Source: CADEDH01 sp047974625 (GTDB lineage: Bacteria > Actinomycetota > Acidimicrobiia > Acidimicrobiales > SZUA-35). From it: a stretch of 64,000 nt of DNA. Under the pieces are notes generated by a model, which searched no databases, was not told the DNA's origin, and saw only the letters and a program-made list of their open reading frames with translations. This document shows, piece by piece, positions 34,003 to 42,714 of this stretch (position 1 is its first letter; each line of letters opens with the position of its first letter). Location: the NCBI GenBank assembly GCA_047974625.1, contig JBKECK010000019.1:1-64000 (forward strand). The letters run 5' to 3'. The translations under genes were made by a program, and so were the position numbers.

Positions 34003-35924
34003 TGGTCTTCCCCGGACGGTTCCCGGGTCGGGTCACCGCGACCGCCACCTTCGTCCGGGTCGGCCGCGTCGTCGCCCCCGTCACTGTCGCCCCCCTGGCC
34101 GTTGGCGCCGTCACCATTGGTTCCGTTGCCGTTGCCGTTGCCGGGGTGGCCGTCGGCGCCGCCCTCCCACGGATCGAGCGGGAACCAGCGGGGGTCGTCG
34201 CCGGAACGGGCGTGCCAGGCGTCGGCCACGTCGGTGCTGCCCACGTCGGGATGGTTCATCCAGCGCAGATCGAACACGGGCCGCTCGGAGCGGATCGGGG
34301 GCAGCCAGACGAAGTTGTGATGCGGGGGCGGGGAGCTGGTCGCCCACTCCAGGGTGTCGCCCCGCCACGGATCCGGGCCCGCATCGGCCGGGCCCAGCAG
34401 CGATCTGATCACCGCGATCCCGAACGGGACGAACGAGGCGACGATGACCACGTACCCGGCGGAGGCGATCAGGTTGAAGAGGGCGAAGTCGCCCATGTCC
34501 GGGTAGTCGGCCACCCGGCGGGGCAGTCCGGCGAGACCTAGGAGGTGCATCAGCAGGAACGTCATGTTGAAGCCGATGAACAGGAGCCAGAAGTGGTACT
34601 TGGCCAGCCGCTCCGACAGCATCCGGCCGGTCACCTTGGGCCACCAGTAGTAGATGGCGGCGAACACCGAGAACACCACGGTCCCGCCCAGCACATAGTG
34701 GAAGTGGGCCACCACGAAGTAGGAGTCGGACAGGGAGAAGTCCAGGGTGGGCGAGGCGAGGAGGATGCCGGTAACCCCACCGGACACGAAGGCAACGATG
34801 AAGCCCACGGCGAACAGCATCGGCGCCTCGAAGGTGAGGGAGCCTCCCCACATGGTGCCGATCCAGTTGAACACCTTCACCCCGGTGGGCACACCGATCA
34901 GCATCGAGGTGAGCGAGAAGAAGGCTAGGGCCACGTCACCGGTGACGAACATGTGGTGGGCCCACACGGTGGTGGACAGGGCGGAGATGGCCAGGGTGGC
35001 CGCCACCAAGCCCTTGTAGCCGAAGACCGGCTGGCGGCTGAACACGGCGAACACCTCGGTGACCACCCCGAAGAACGGGAGGGCGGCGATGTACACCTCG
35101 GGGTGGCCGAAGAACCAGAACAGGTGCTGGTACAGGATCGGCGACCCACCGGCGGTGGCGTCGAAGAAGTGGCCCCCGAAGCGCCGGTCGACGAGCAGCA
35201 GCGTCATCGCCCCGGTCAGGACCGGGAAGGTCAGTAGGACCATGAAACTGGTGAGGATCAGGTTCCACACCATGATCGGGAGCCGAAACATCGTCATCCC
35301 GGGGGCCCGCAGGGCGATCCCGGTGGCGACCACGTTGATGGCCCCCAGAGTCGACGAGGTGCCGGTGACGATGACGGCCACCACCCACAGGTCGGCCCCG
35401 AGATAGGGGGAGTAGACGGGGCCCGACAGGGGGGCATAGGCGAACCACCCGAACGAGGCCGCCCCCCCACTGGTGATGAACCCGGCCATGAGGATCAGAC
35501 CACCCAGCAGGTAGAGCCAGTACGACAGGGCGTTCAACCGGGGGAAGGCCATGTCGGCGGCGCCGATCATGAGGGGCAGGAGGTAGTTGGCCAGGGCGAA
35601 CCCGAACGGGATGGCGAACAAGTACATCATCACGCTGCCGTGCATCGTGAAGAGGCTGTTGTAGGTGGCAGTGTCGACGATCTGCAGGCCCGGTTCGGCC
35701 AGTTCGGCCCGCATGAACCCGGCCAGGGCCCCGCCGACACAGAGGAAGAACAGGGAGGTGACGGCGTAGGCAACCCCGATCGCCTTGTGGTCGGTCGTGG
35801 ACACCCAGCCCAGCAGGGTCCGGGGCAGGCCGGCGCCGGGGGCCGGCCTGTCGCCCACCACGTCGGCCACTTCAACGGTGCGGGTCTCACCCGGCCGGGT
35901 ACCGGCGATCATGGTGCTGCCCAC
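33999..35924 (-). CDS. ctaD: Cytochrome c oxidase subunit I (aa3 type)
   Basis: 641 residues from GTG 35924, which has GGAAGGGG six bases upstream; ATG 35912 is the alternative. All haem and copper ligands are visible: His in MHGSVMMY (haem a), HPEVY with the crosslinked His-Tyr pair (CuB), WAHHMF (CuB His pair) and HFHYVLGGT (haem a3/a). Twelve membrane segments are expected. It reduces O2 to water and pumps protons. The last ~60 residues are a hydrophilic Gly/Asn/Asp-rich tail (GNGNGNGTNGDGANGQGG) absent from most homologues. It follows ctaC directly and overlaps ctaF by 4 bases. Confidence 0.95.
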   Translation of the reverse strand: MGSTMIAGTRPGETRTVEVADVVGDRPAPGAGLPRTLLGWVSTTDHKAIGVAYAVTSLFFLCVGGALAGFMRAELAEPGLQIVDTATYNSLFTMHGSVMMYLFAIPFGFALANYLLPLMIGAADMAFPRLNALSYWLYLLGGLILMAGFITSGGAASFGWFAYAPLSGPVYSPYLGADLWVVAVIVTGTSSTLGAINVVATGIALRAPGMTMFRLPIMVWNLILTSFMVLLTFPVLTGAMTLLLVDRRFGGHFFDATAGGSPILYQHLFWFFGHPEVYIAALPFFGVVTEVFAVFSRQPVFGYKGLVAATLAISALSTTVWAHHMFVTGDVALAFFSLTSMLIGVPTGVKVFNWIGTMWGGSLTFEAPMLFAVGFIVAFVSGGVTGILLASPTLDFSLSDSYFVVAHFHYVLGGTVVFSVFAAIYYWWPKVTGRMLSERLAKYHFWLLFIGFNMTFLLMHLLGLAGLPRRVADYPDMGDFALFNLIASAGYVVIVASFVPFGIAVIRSLLGPADAGPDPWRGDTLEWATSSPPPHHNFVWLPPIRSERPVFDLRWMNHPDVGSTDVADAWHARSGDDPRWFPLDPWEGGADGHPGNGNGNGTNGDGANGQGGDSDGGDDAADPDEGGGRGDPTREPSGEDQ

Positions 35925-35925
35925 G

Positions 35926-36585
35926 TCAGGCCCCTTCCTCCTGGTCGACCAACCAGGCGTCGAACTCGTCAGCGGGCAGGATGCGGACGCTGAACCGCAT
36001 CTTGTCGTGGTCGAGCCCGCAGAACTCGGCGCACACCCCGCCGGGGTAGTCGCCGGGATCACCGGTGATGGTGACGTCGAAGGCGGTGGTCCGGCCCGGG
36101 ATGGCGTCCCGCTTGAACCGGAAACCGGGCACCCAGAAGGAGTGGATGACGTCGGCCGAGGAGATCTCGAACCGAACGTCGGCCCCCTCGGGCAGGGTGA
36201 GCACCGGTTCGGTCGAGTCGGTACCCCGCACCACCACCCCGGACTCGGGGTAGCTGAACTGCCACTGCCACTGGAAGCCGACCACCTCCACCTGGAGGTC
36301 GGGGTCGGGACCGGTGGACTCGACGTCGGGGAGGGTGACCACGGTGAGGCCGAACAGGCCGAGAACGACCAGGAGGGGGACGACGGTGTAGACCAGCTCC
36401 AGCTTGATGCGGTACTGGTTCTGCGCCGGCAGCCCGTCGCCGCGGCGCCGGTAGCGGATCACCACGAAGCCGACGAGTAGCACCACCATGGCCAGCACGC
36501 CCAGGGCCAGGGGCAGGAACACGCCCCACACCTGGCCGACGGTGCGGGCCTGTTCGGTGATCGGAGCAGGCAGTCCGTCGCTCAT
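35926..36585 (-). CDS. ctaC: Cytochrome c oxidase subunit II
   Basis: 219 residues from ATG 36585, which overlaps the qcrB stop by 4 bases. Two N-terminal membrane segments are followed by the CuA domain: DVIHSFWVPGFRFKRDAIPGR and the binuclear copper motif CAEFCGLDHDKM. It takes electrons into the oxidase. There is no fused cytochrome c domain, in line with a supercomplex fed by the di-haem QcrC. No lipobox is evident, unlike mycobacterial CtaC. Confidence 0.94.
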   Translation of the reverse strand: MSDGLPAPITEQARTVGQVWGVFLPLALGVLAMVVLLVGFVVIRYRRRGDGLPAQNQYRIKLELVYTVVPLLVVLGLFGLTVVTLPDVESTGPDPDLQVEVVGFQWQWQFSYPESGVVVRGTDSTEPVLTLPEGADVRFEISSADVIHSFWVPGFRFKRDAIPGRTTAFDVTITGDPGDYPGGVCAEFCGLDHDKMRFSVRILPADEFDAWLVDQEEGA

Positions 36586-38003
36586 CGGCCGGCCTCCGCC
36601 GCCTCGAGGTCGGCCTCGGGGTCGTCCACCGCATCCGCGTCGTAGCCGCCGGACGCCGATCGGCTGATGACGATCGACCGTTCGGTCCGCCCCGGCGGTG
36701 GGCGCCGGGCCAGGGATCGGCACAACTGCCGGGTCACGTACCAGGCCAGGGGGGGTACGACCAAGATCCCGATCTGGAGGGCCGTGGTGACGTGACCGAC
36801 CGACACATTGGCCACCCCGGCCACGACGTCCTGGGCACCACCGAGGAACAGCAGCACCATCACGCTGAGGCCGGCCACCCCGGCGGCGGTGCGGCCCGCG
36901 GCGTCCCGGGGCCGTTCCAGGAGGTTGTGGTCGTCGTGGTCCCCGGTGATCCGGCGGTCGAGGTAGGGGACGGCGAACAGGGTGCCGAAGATGACGCCGG
37001 CCACCACCACACCACCGAAGAACGGGGCCGGGATCTGGTAATCACCGAAGCGAAGCTCCCACGGGGGGAACAGGCGCACGGCCCCTTCGAGGAAGCCGAT
37101 GTACCAGTCGGGCTGGGCGAACGAGGTGGCCGCCCCCGGAGCGTAGGGGCCGTAGTGCCACACCGGGTTCACGGTGAGCAGGGCGCCGAGGGTGGTGATC
37201 ACCCCGGCGGTGATGAACATCAGACCGATCGACTTCATAGCGAAGCGGGGCCACACCGGCTCACCGATCACGTTGTCCTCGGTCCGGCCCGGCCCGGGGA
37301 ATTGGGTGTGCTTCTGACGCCAGACGATCCCGAGATGGGCGGCGAGGAGCACCACGATCAGCGCCGGGATGATCATGACGTGCACCGGGTAGACCCGGCC
37401 GACGACGTCCTGACCCGGCCATTCCCCGCCGAACACGATCGAGGACAGCCGCTCGCCGATCAGGGGGATCGACAGCATGATCCCGTCGGTGATCCGCAGC
37501 CCGGTGCCCGAGAGGAGGTCGTCGGGAAGGGAGTAGCCGGTGAACCCGGCGCCGAGGGCGAGGAGGAGCAGGCAGCAGCCCACCAGCCAGTTGAGGTCCC
37601 GGGGCCGCCGGTAGGCGCCGGTGAAGAACACCCGGCCGAGGTGGACGATGATGGCGGCCACGAAGACCAGGGCCGCCCAGTGGTGGGTCTGACGAATCAG
37701 CAGACCCCCCCGGGTGTCGTGGGATATCACGATCACCGACCGGTAGGCGGCCGACATAGTGACCCCGTTGAGGAGGTGGTACTCGCCCTCGTACACCACC
37801 GGTTGCTGGGTGGGCTCGAACAGGAAGGTGAGGAACACCCCGGTGATAATCAGCACCACCAGGCTGTAGAGGGCGATCTCCCCCCACAGGAACGAGAAGT
37901 GCGACGGGAACACCTTCCGCATCGCCTTGCTGAACCCGTGGCCGGCCCCGAGCCGGTCGGTGGTGCCGGCGATGGCCCGTTCGATGAGCGACCGGCGGCT
38001 CAT
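36582..38003 (-). CDS. qcrB: Cytochrome b subunit of the bcc complex
   Basis: 473 residues from ATG 38003. Membrane helices carry the paired haem-b histidines (HDTRGGLLIRQTHHWAALV and, later, YPVHVMIIPALIVVLLAAHLG). The C-terminal b/IV-type part includes PDWYIGFLEGAVRLFPPWE, a region in place of the PEWY quinol-site motif (here PDWY, as in other actinobacteria). It oxidises menaquinol and passes electrons to haem b and the Rieske protein. Both ends overlap neighbours by 4 bases. Confidence 0.95.
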   Translation of the reverse strand: MSRRSLIERAIAGTTDRLGAGHGFSKAMRKVFPSHFSFLWGEIALYSLVVLIITGVFLTFLFEPTQQPVVYEGEYHLLNGVTMSAAYRSVIVISHDTRGGLLIRQTHHWAALVFVAAIIVHLGRVFFTGAYRRPRDLNWLVGCCLLLLALGAGFTGYSLPDDLLSGTGLRITDGIMLSIPLIGERLSSIVFGGEWPGQDVVGRVYPVHVMIIPALIVVLLAAHLGIVWRQKHTQFPGPGRTEDNVIGEPVWPRFAMKSIGLMFITAGVITTLGALLTVNPVWHYGPYAPGAATSFAQPDWYIGFLEGAVRLFPPWELRFGDYQIPAPFFGGVVVAGVIFGTLFAVPYLDRRITGDHDDHNLLERPRDAAGRTAAGVAGLSVMVLLFLGGAQDVVAGVANVSVGHVTTALQIGILVVPPLAWYVTRQLCRSLARRPPPGRTERSIVISRSASGGYDADAVDDPEADLEAAEAGR

Positions 38004-38869
38004 GACGCCTGGTGCCAGCTGGCGGGACCGACCGGCCGGTCGAAGTCGGACAGGGCGACGAGGAAGCCGTCGTCGTCCACCCCCAACTGCAACTGGGGCA
38101 GAGGCATGGTGGCCGGGCCCCCCGTCGGTCGGGCCTGGTCGAGGGGGTCGAAGATCGATTGGTGGCAGGGGCAAACCAGCTGCCGGATCTCCTGTGGGGG
38201 CCGGGTGTCGATCCCGAGCAGACCCACCGAGCAGCCGAGGTGGGTGCAGATCTTCGAGTAGGCCACCCACCCGTCGAGCCCGCCCCCGTCCATGGTGGCC
38301 TGGTTGAGCTGGTCGGGCTGGACCCGGATCAGGGCCACCTGGGAATCGTCGGCCGTGGTGTGCCCCTCGGGGAACACCGTCATGAGCTGGTCGTATACCT
38401 CACGGGCCGCCGCCACCGGGGTGCCGTCCGGGGTGACCAGCCGGACACCGGGGCTCCACGACGTCCGGTCCCGGGCCCCGGAGATCCGGGGGCCGAGGGA
38501 CAGCACGGGCGACACGATCGCCGCCCCGAGGGTGACCACGGCGGTGCCGAGCAGGCCCACCAGGACGGGACGCCGCCCCATCGTCTCCTCGGTCAGCTCG
38601 GTCTCGGCGTCGAGTTCGTGGCGCACCGCCGCCGTGTTCGACAGCGACACCCGCGTCTCCACCACCTCAGGGCCCTCCAACGACTTCGACCAGGCGACCG
38701 CGCCGAACCCCAGACCGACCAGGGCCACGGCGATCCCGAGGCCGAACCAGCGGTCGCTGGCCCCCACGATCGACACGACCACCGCGGCGACACCTCCTGC
38801 CGCCGCGATGATGAGCGCCACCGTGGCGCCCCGGGCCTCCCGGCCCTCTGGTGGTGGCAGCGCCGTCAT
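38000..38869 (-). CDS. qcrA: Rieske iron-sulfur subunit of the bcc complex
   Basis: 289 residues. Three N-terminal membrane segments (the actinobacterial form, rather than one) lead to the Rieske domain, whose 2Fe-2S ligands are Cys208 and His210 (CTHLGC) and Cys233-Pro-Cys235-His236 (CPCHQS). It shuttles electrons from menaquinol to QcrC. It overlaps qcrB and qcrC by 4 bases on either side. Confidence 0.95.
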   Translation of the reverse strand: MTALPPPEGREARGATVALIIAAAGGVAAVVVSIVGASDRWFGLGIAVALVGLGFGAVAWSKSLEGPEVVETRVSLSNTAAVRHELDAETELTEETMGRRPVLVGLLGTAVVTLGAAIVSPVLSLGPRISGARDRTSWSPGVRLVTPDGTPVAAAREVYDQLMTVFPEGHTTADDSQVALIRVQPDQLNQATMDGGGLDGWVAYSKICTHLGCSVGLLGIDTRPPQEIRQLVCPCHQSIFDPLDQARPTGGPATMPLPQLQLGVDDDGFLVALSDFDRPVGPASWHQAS

Positions 38870-39804
38870 CGTTCGTCTCCTCCCCGGCCGGAACCACGCT
38901 CACCGGGTCCCCCGGACGCGTCCGGGTCTCCAAATCGTTCGGCGGCGGCGGTCTCGAGGCGACGGTCCACGTCGCCCTCCTGGACCATCCCCTCCTCGGC
39001 ATCCTCCTCCACCTCCTGGCGGGCCCCCCGCCCGATCCAGCGGGTGAAGGCGAGCAGCGGCGCCAACGCCAGCAGCCAGGCCGCCAGGCCCTCCGCCACC
39101 GGGCCGACCCCGCCGAGCGACATCGGCCCGGCCGCCCCGTCGGCCTGGAGGGCCAGCACATAGGCGGCCACGTCGGCCTTGTCCCCGGTGGTGAGCTCGC
39201 CGAACACCGGCATCGCCCCCGGACCGATGGTGATGGCCTCGGCCACCTGGTCGGCGGTGGCCAGATTCAGGGCCGGGGCGTGACGCCCCCCGCCGATGAT
39301 CGATCCAGCCCCGGAGGCGACATGACAGGCGGCGCAGTTGAGCCGGTAGATCTCCCCGCCCCGCACCGCGTCGGCCCGACCCATGTCGATCGGGGGGATG
39401 TCCGGCCCGGAGCCGATGGAGCCGACGTAGGCCACCAGGGCCACGATCTCGTCCTCGGTGAAGGCGACCTGCTTCCGCCGGGCCTCGGTGTCCGGGTCGG
39501 CGTCGGGCATCCGGCCGGTCCGGATGGCGAAATCGGCCGAGGCCTCGCCCTCGACGGTGAGGTCCGGGCCGCGCCCGTCCACACCGACCCCGCCGACCCC
39601 GTGGCAGGAGATGCAGTGGTCGGCGTAGAGCGCCTCTCCCCGGTCGACCAGGCTCGCCTCACCGGTGGCCGACGACGGGGCACCGGAACCCTCCGACTGG
39701 GCCGCGGCCCGGGGTGAGCCGATCGAACCGACCGCCACGAGCCCGACCCCGGCCACCACGACCGGGAGGGCGAACCCGGCCAGGCGTCGGACCCAGCCCG
39801 TCAT
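38866..39804 (-). CDS. qcrC: Di-haem cytochrome c subunit of the bcc complex
   Basis: 312 residues from ATG 39804. A signal-anchor (LAGFALPVVVAGVGLVAV) is followed by two c-type domains with CISCH (64-68) and CAACH (157-161) haem sites, and a C-terminal membrane helix (GLAAWLLALAPLLAFTRWI). The two haems replace a soluble cytochrome c, passing electrons straight to CtaC, a hallmark of the actinobacterial bcc-aa3 supercomplex. The tail is charged. It overlaps ctaE and qcrA by 4 bases each. Confidence 0.95.
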   Translation of the reverse strand: MTGWVRRLAGFALPVVVAGVGLVAVGSIGSPRAAAQSEGSGAPSSATGEASLVDRGEALYADHCISCHGVGGVGVDGRGPDLTVEGEASADFAIRTGRMPDADPDTEARRKQVAFTEDEIVALVAYVGSIGSGPDIPPIDMGRADAVRGGEIYRLNCAACHVASGAGSIIGGGRHAPALNLATADQVAEAITIGPGAMPVFGELTTGDKADVAAYVLALQADGAAGPMSLGGVGPVAEGLAAWLLALAPLLAFTRWIGRGARQEVEEDAEEGMVQEGDVDRRLETAAAERFGDPDASGGPGERGSGRGGDER

Positions 39805-40424
39805 CCGATCACCCAGATGGTCACGAACACGGCCACCCAGATCACGTCGACCAGGTGCCAGTAGGCCGAGATACCCCAAGTCCAGTCGTCGAGGGCGTCC
39901 GCCGCGGCCACCCGGGTGGCCCGGAAGAACAGCACCAGCAGGGCACACAACCCGGCGGCCACGTGCAGGGTGTGGAGGCCGGTCAAACCCCAGTAGGTGG
40001 AGCCGTAGACATGGCTGTCCACCTGGAACGGGAGGGTGCGGTACTCGTCGAGCTGGTTGAGCAGGAAGGCCAAGCCGAGGGCGAAGGTGGCCAGGGTCCA
40101 GATCCGGTAGTTGCGGAGCGCCTGCTGCTTCAGGGCCCGTTCGGCCAGCACCATCGTGGCCGACGAGGAGACCAGCACCACGGGGGCCACCAGGGCCCGG
40201 GTGGTATCCAGGTGGACCCCGTCGGGGGGCCACGGGCTGTTGACCGACCGCAGCAGGTACCAGGCGGCGAAGAAGGCGGCGAACAGCATCACGTCCGACG
40301 ACAAGTAGAGCATCACACCCAGCCGCCCCACCCCGGTGGGTGGGGCCACCGGGGTGCCATGGGCCGACGGTTCGGTGGTGCTCGCACCGGCCGGGCCGGC
40401 GGTGGTCGGATCAGCGGTGGCCAT
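39801..40424 (-). CDS. ctaE: Cytochrome c oxidase subunit III
   Basis: 207 residues from ATG 40424, the first gene of the respiratory operon. Five membrane segments are expected; LGVMLYLSSDVMLFAAFFAAWYLLR, YWGLTGLHTLHVAAGLCALLVLFF and AYWHLVDVIWVAVFVTIWVIG are typical of CtaE. It stabilises subunit I. It overlaps qcrC by 4 bases. A Ser/Thr/Pro-rich N-terminal 30 residues precede the core. The promoter must lie in the 20 bases before it or upstream of the universal stress gene, which ends at 40445. Confidence 0.94.
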   Translation of the reverse strand: MATADPTTAGPAGASTTEPSAHGTPVAPPTGVGRLGVMLYLSSDVMLFAAFFAAWYLLRSVNSPWPPDGVHLDTTRALVAPVVLVSSSATMVLAERALKQQALRNYRIWTLATFALGLAFLLNQLDEYRTLPFQVDSHVYGSTYWGLTGLHTLHVAAGLCALLVLFFRATRVAAADALDDWTWGISAYWHLVDVIWVAVFVTIWVIG

Positions 40425-40444
40425 CGGACGCCCCCTGGGCCGGG

Positions 40445-41278
40445 TCAGTCCCTGGTCGGGTGGGGCACGACGAGGACGGGACGGTGGGACCGGTGGATGA
40501 TGTGGCGGGTGATCTGCCCGGAGAAGAGGTCGTCGAGGCTGAAGTGGCCGCGGGTGCCGATGGCGATGACGGCGGCGTCGTGCTCCTCGGCCGCGTCCAG
40601 GAGACCGGCCACCGGGGCCTCGTTGATGTTCTCCAGGGGAGGGCTGCCGGGCAGCCGTCGGGCCACCTCGCCGGCCGCCTTCTCGTCGAGGAGGTGGGTG
40701 CCGTGGTGGCCGCGGCTGGTGGAGGCCCCGGTGTTGACCGACAGGACCGGGACGGTGGTGGCGTCGAGTTCGGCGGCCAGGCCGGCGATCCAGTCGACGG
40801 CGACCTCGTTGGCCAGGGAGCCGTCGATGCCCACCACGATGGTCACCGGACCGTCGAGGTGCGACCGGTAGGTGCCGTCGTGACCGACGGCGACGAACGG
40901 GATCTCGCTGTGGCGCAGGAGGGTCTCGGACGCACCGTTCTCCCCGAAACCACCGGGGCCGTTGGCGTCGTGGTGGCCGACCACGATCAGATCCGCCTGG
41001 TGCTCCCGGGCGTAGTCCAACAGATCGGAGGCCCCCTCCCCGTCGAAGGTCACCGAGTCCACGTCGGCGGGCCCGACCCGCCCTAGGACGTCGGTGATTT
41101 CCTGTTCCCGCTGGTTTACGTGGCGCCGATGTTCGTCGGTGGACATCTCCGAGTAGGTGGGGGCGTACACGCTGGCCACGGTGACCTGGGCGTTGACCCG
41201 CCGGGCCAGCTCCGCCGCCCACTCCAGGGCCTGGGCACTGTGCGGGTGGGCCCCGTAGCCGACGATGATCTGCTTCAC
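40445..41278 (-). CDS. Tandem universal stress protein
   Basis: 277 residues from GTG 41278, with GGAGGA seven bases upstream. Two USP domains are fused (IIVGYGAHPHSAQALEWAAELA... and TIVVGIDGSLANEVAVDWIAGLA...). Each should have the ATP-binding G-2x-G-9x-G(S/T) loop; the first reads VVGHHDANGPGGFGENGAS and the second AIGTRGHFSLDDLFSGQIT, so both are only approximate. These proteins are induced by energy or oxygen stress in mycobacteria. It lies 20 bases before ctaE on the same strand, so it may be the operon's first gene and link expression to stress. Confidence 0.9.
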   Translation of the reverse strand: MKQIIVGYGAHPHSAQALEWAAELARRVNAQVTVASVYAPTYSEMSTDEHRRHVNQREQEITDVLGRVGPADVDSVTFDGEGASDLLDYAREHQADLIVVGHHDANGPGGFGENGASETLLRHSEIPFVAVGHDGTYRSHLDGPVTIVVGIDGSLANEVAVDWIAGLAAELDATTVPVLSVNTGASTSRGHHGTHLLDEKAAGEVARRLPGSPPLENINEAPVAGLLDAAEEHDAAVIAIGTRGHFSLDDLFSGQITRHIIHRSHRPVLVVPHPTRD

Positions 41279-41499
41279 GATGGTGTCCTCCACGGTGGAC
41301 GTTGTCGCCCGTCTACAGGCCCACCCGCCACCGGGTCGTACCCGTGGATTCCGACGGTAGCCGCCTGTCCCTGCGGCATCCAGCAAAACGGGTGTGCCGT
41401 TTCACCAGGTCGAGAGGCCACCGGGCCCTCCCCTCGACCCGTCCGGAGAAACCGGCCGGTCCCCGGGAAGCCGTCACGCACCCGGTCTACGCTCGGGCT

Positions 41500-42672
41500 A
41501 TGTCCCCCAAGGATCCCAACGCACCCGTCGGCGTACGCCCCCGACCGGACAATCCAATGGTCGGCGACAACCAGCTGCCCGTGATCGTGGGCGCCATCAT
41601 GGCGGCGGCCACCGAACCGTCCGGACCCACCCCGGTCCAGGAGATGGTTGTGCGGGCCGTGACCCGGGCCCTGACCGGACGGGACGTCGACCTGGCCGGG
41701 TGCCGAGCCGTCCCCGCCGGGGAGCTGGCGGCCGTGTTCGACGCCGAGGGCCGGTCGGTCGACTTCCGGCACCGGATCGTCCGCTACATGGGCCTCGTCG
41801 CCCTCCTCCTCGACCCCCTCCCGGCCCCCGTGCTGGACCGGGTCACCGGCTACGCCACCGCGCTCGGGGTCGGGGACGTGGTGTCGATGCTGACCGCGGC
41901 CGGACCGGGGCAATACCGGGCCGCCCTCACCGACTTCGCCCGCAACGGGTACGCCACCGAGTTCTTCGACCGCGGCTACCGGGACGTGCTCCATTCCCGG
42001 ACCGCCACCGCCGCCAACGGCTGGACCCCCGTGACCGACGACCCCGAACTGGCCGCCCGCTGGGCCGCCCTCGCCGACTGCCCAGGGGACTCGATCGGCC
42101 GGGCGGTGCACGACTTCTACCGGTCCCGGCGGTTCACCGAGCCGGGCCGGCCGGATTCGGCCCCGCCCCTTCTGGCCCAGCACGACTGGGTCCACGTCCT
42201 GGCCGACTACGGGACCCGGGTGGAGTGTGAGATCGAGGTATTCGCCTTCATCGCCGAGACCGACGACGACCCCCGTTCCTTCAGCCTCCTGGCCATGATC
42301 ATCGGCCTGTTCGCCACCGGCGAGCTCGACCACGCGGCCGGGATCTTCGACGCCGACGCCGGCCATCTGGACACCCCGACGATGTCCACCCGTCTCGGTG
42401 ATGCCCTACGGCGCGGCCAGCAGGCCGTCAAGCCGGACGGGACCCGGGACGGCGGCCTGATGAGCGTCGACTGGTTGTCGGCGGCCGACGAGTCGGTGGC
42501 CTCGCTCCGGCGGCGCTGCCGGGTGGCCCCCAAGTCGCCCGGCGCCCTGGCCGCCGGCAGCCCATCGGTGTGGTCGATCGGTGGCCTGTCCGACTACCAG
42601 CGGGCCCACTGCGACCTGACCCCCTTCGCCCACCACCTGAACGATCTGACCGACCTGACCGGTTCCGGCTGA
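41500..42672 (+). CDS. COQ4-like motif protein of unknown function
   Basis: 390 residues from ATG 41500. The N-terminal ~130 residues are helical and unrecognised. Residues 228-244 (HDWVHVLADYGTRVECE) match the zinc motif reported for COQ4, His-Asp-x2-His-x11-Glu, exactly: H228, D229, H232 and E244. A conserved-looking LADCPGDSIGRAVHDFY segment precedes it, as the COQ4 family has before its motif. COQ4 organises ubiquinone synthesis, and a recent view assigns it oxidative decarboxylation of the ring. Actinobacteria use menaquinone, so a different substrate is implied. The rest of the fold cannot be proven by eye. Confidence 0.7.
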   Translation: MSPKDPNAPVGVRPRPDNPMVGDNQLPVIVGAIMAAATEPSGPTPVQEMVVRAVTRALTGRDVDLAGCRAVPAGELAAVFDAEGRSVDFRHRIVRYMGLVALLLDPLPAPVLDRVTGYATALGVGDVVSMLTAAGPGQYRAALTDFARNGYATEFFDRGYRDVLHSRTATAANGWTPVTDDPELAARWAALADCPGDSIGRAVHDFYRSRRFTEPGRPDSAPPLLAQHDWVHVLADYGTRVECEIEVFAFIAETDDDPRSFSLLAMIIGLFATGELDHAAGIFDADAGHLDTPTMSTRLGDALRRGQQAVKPDGTRDGGLMSVDWLSAADESVASLRRRCRVAPKSPGALAAGSPSVWSIGGLSDYQRAHCDLTPFAHHLNDLTDLTGSG

Positions 42673-42714
42673 CCCTGCCGATCCGGGGCCGACCCGGGGC
42701 CGGACGGCTACCGG

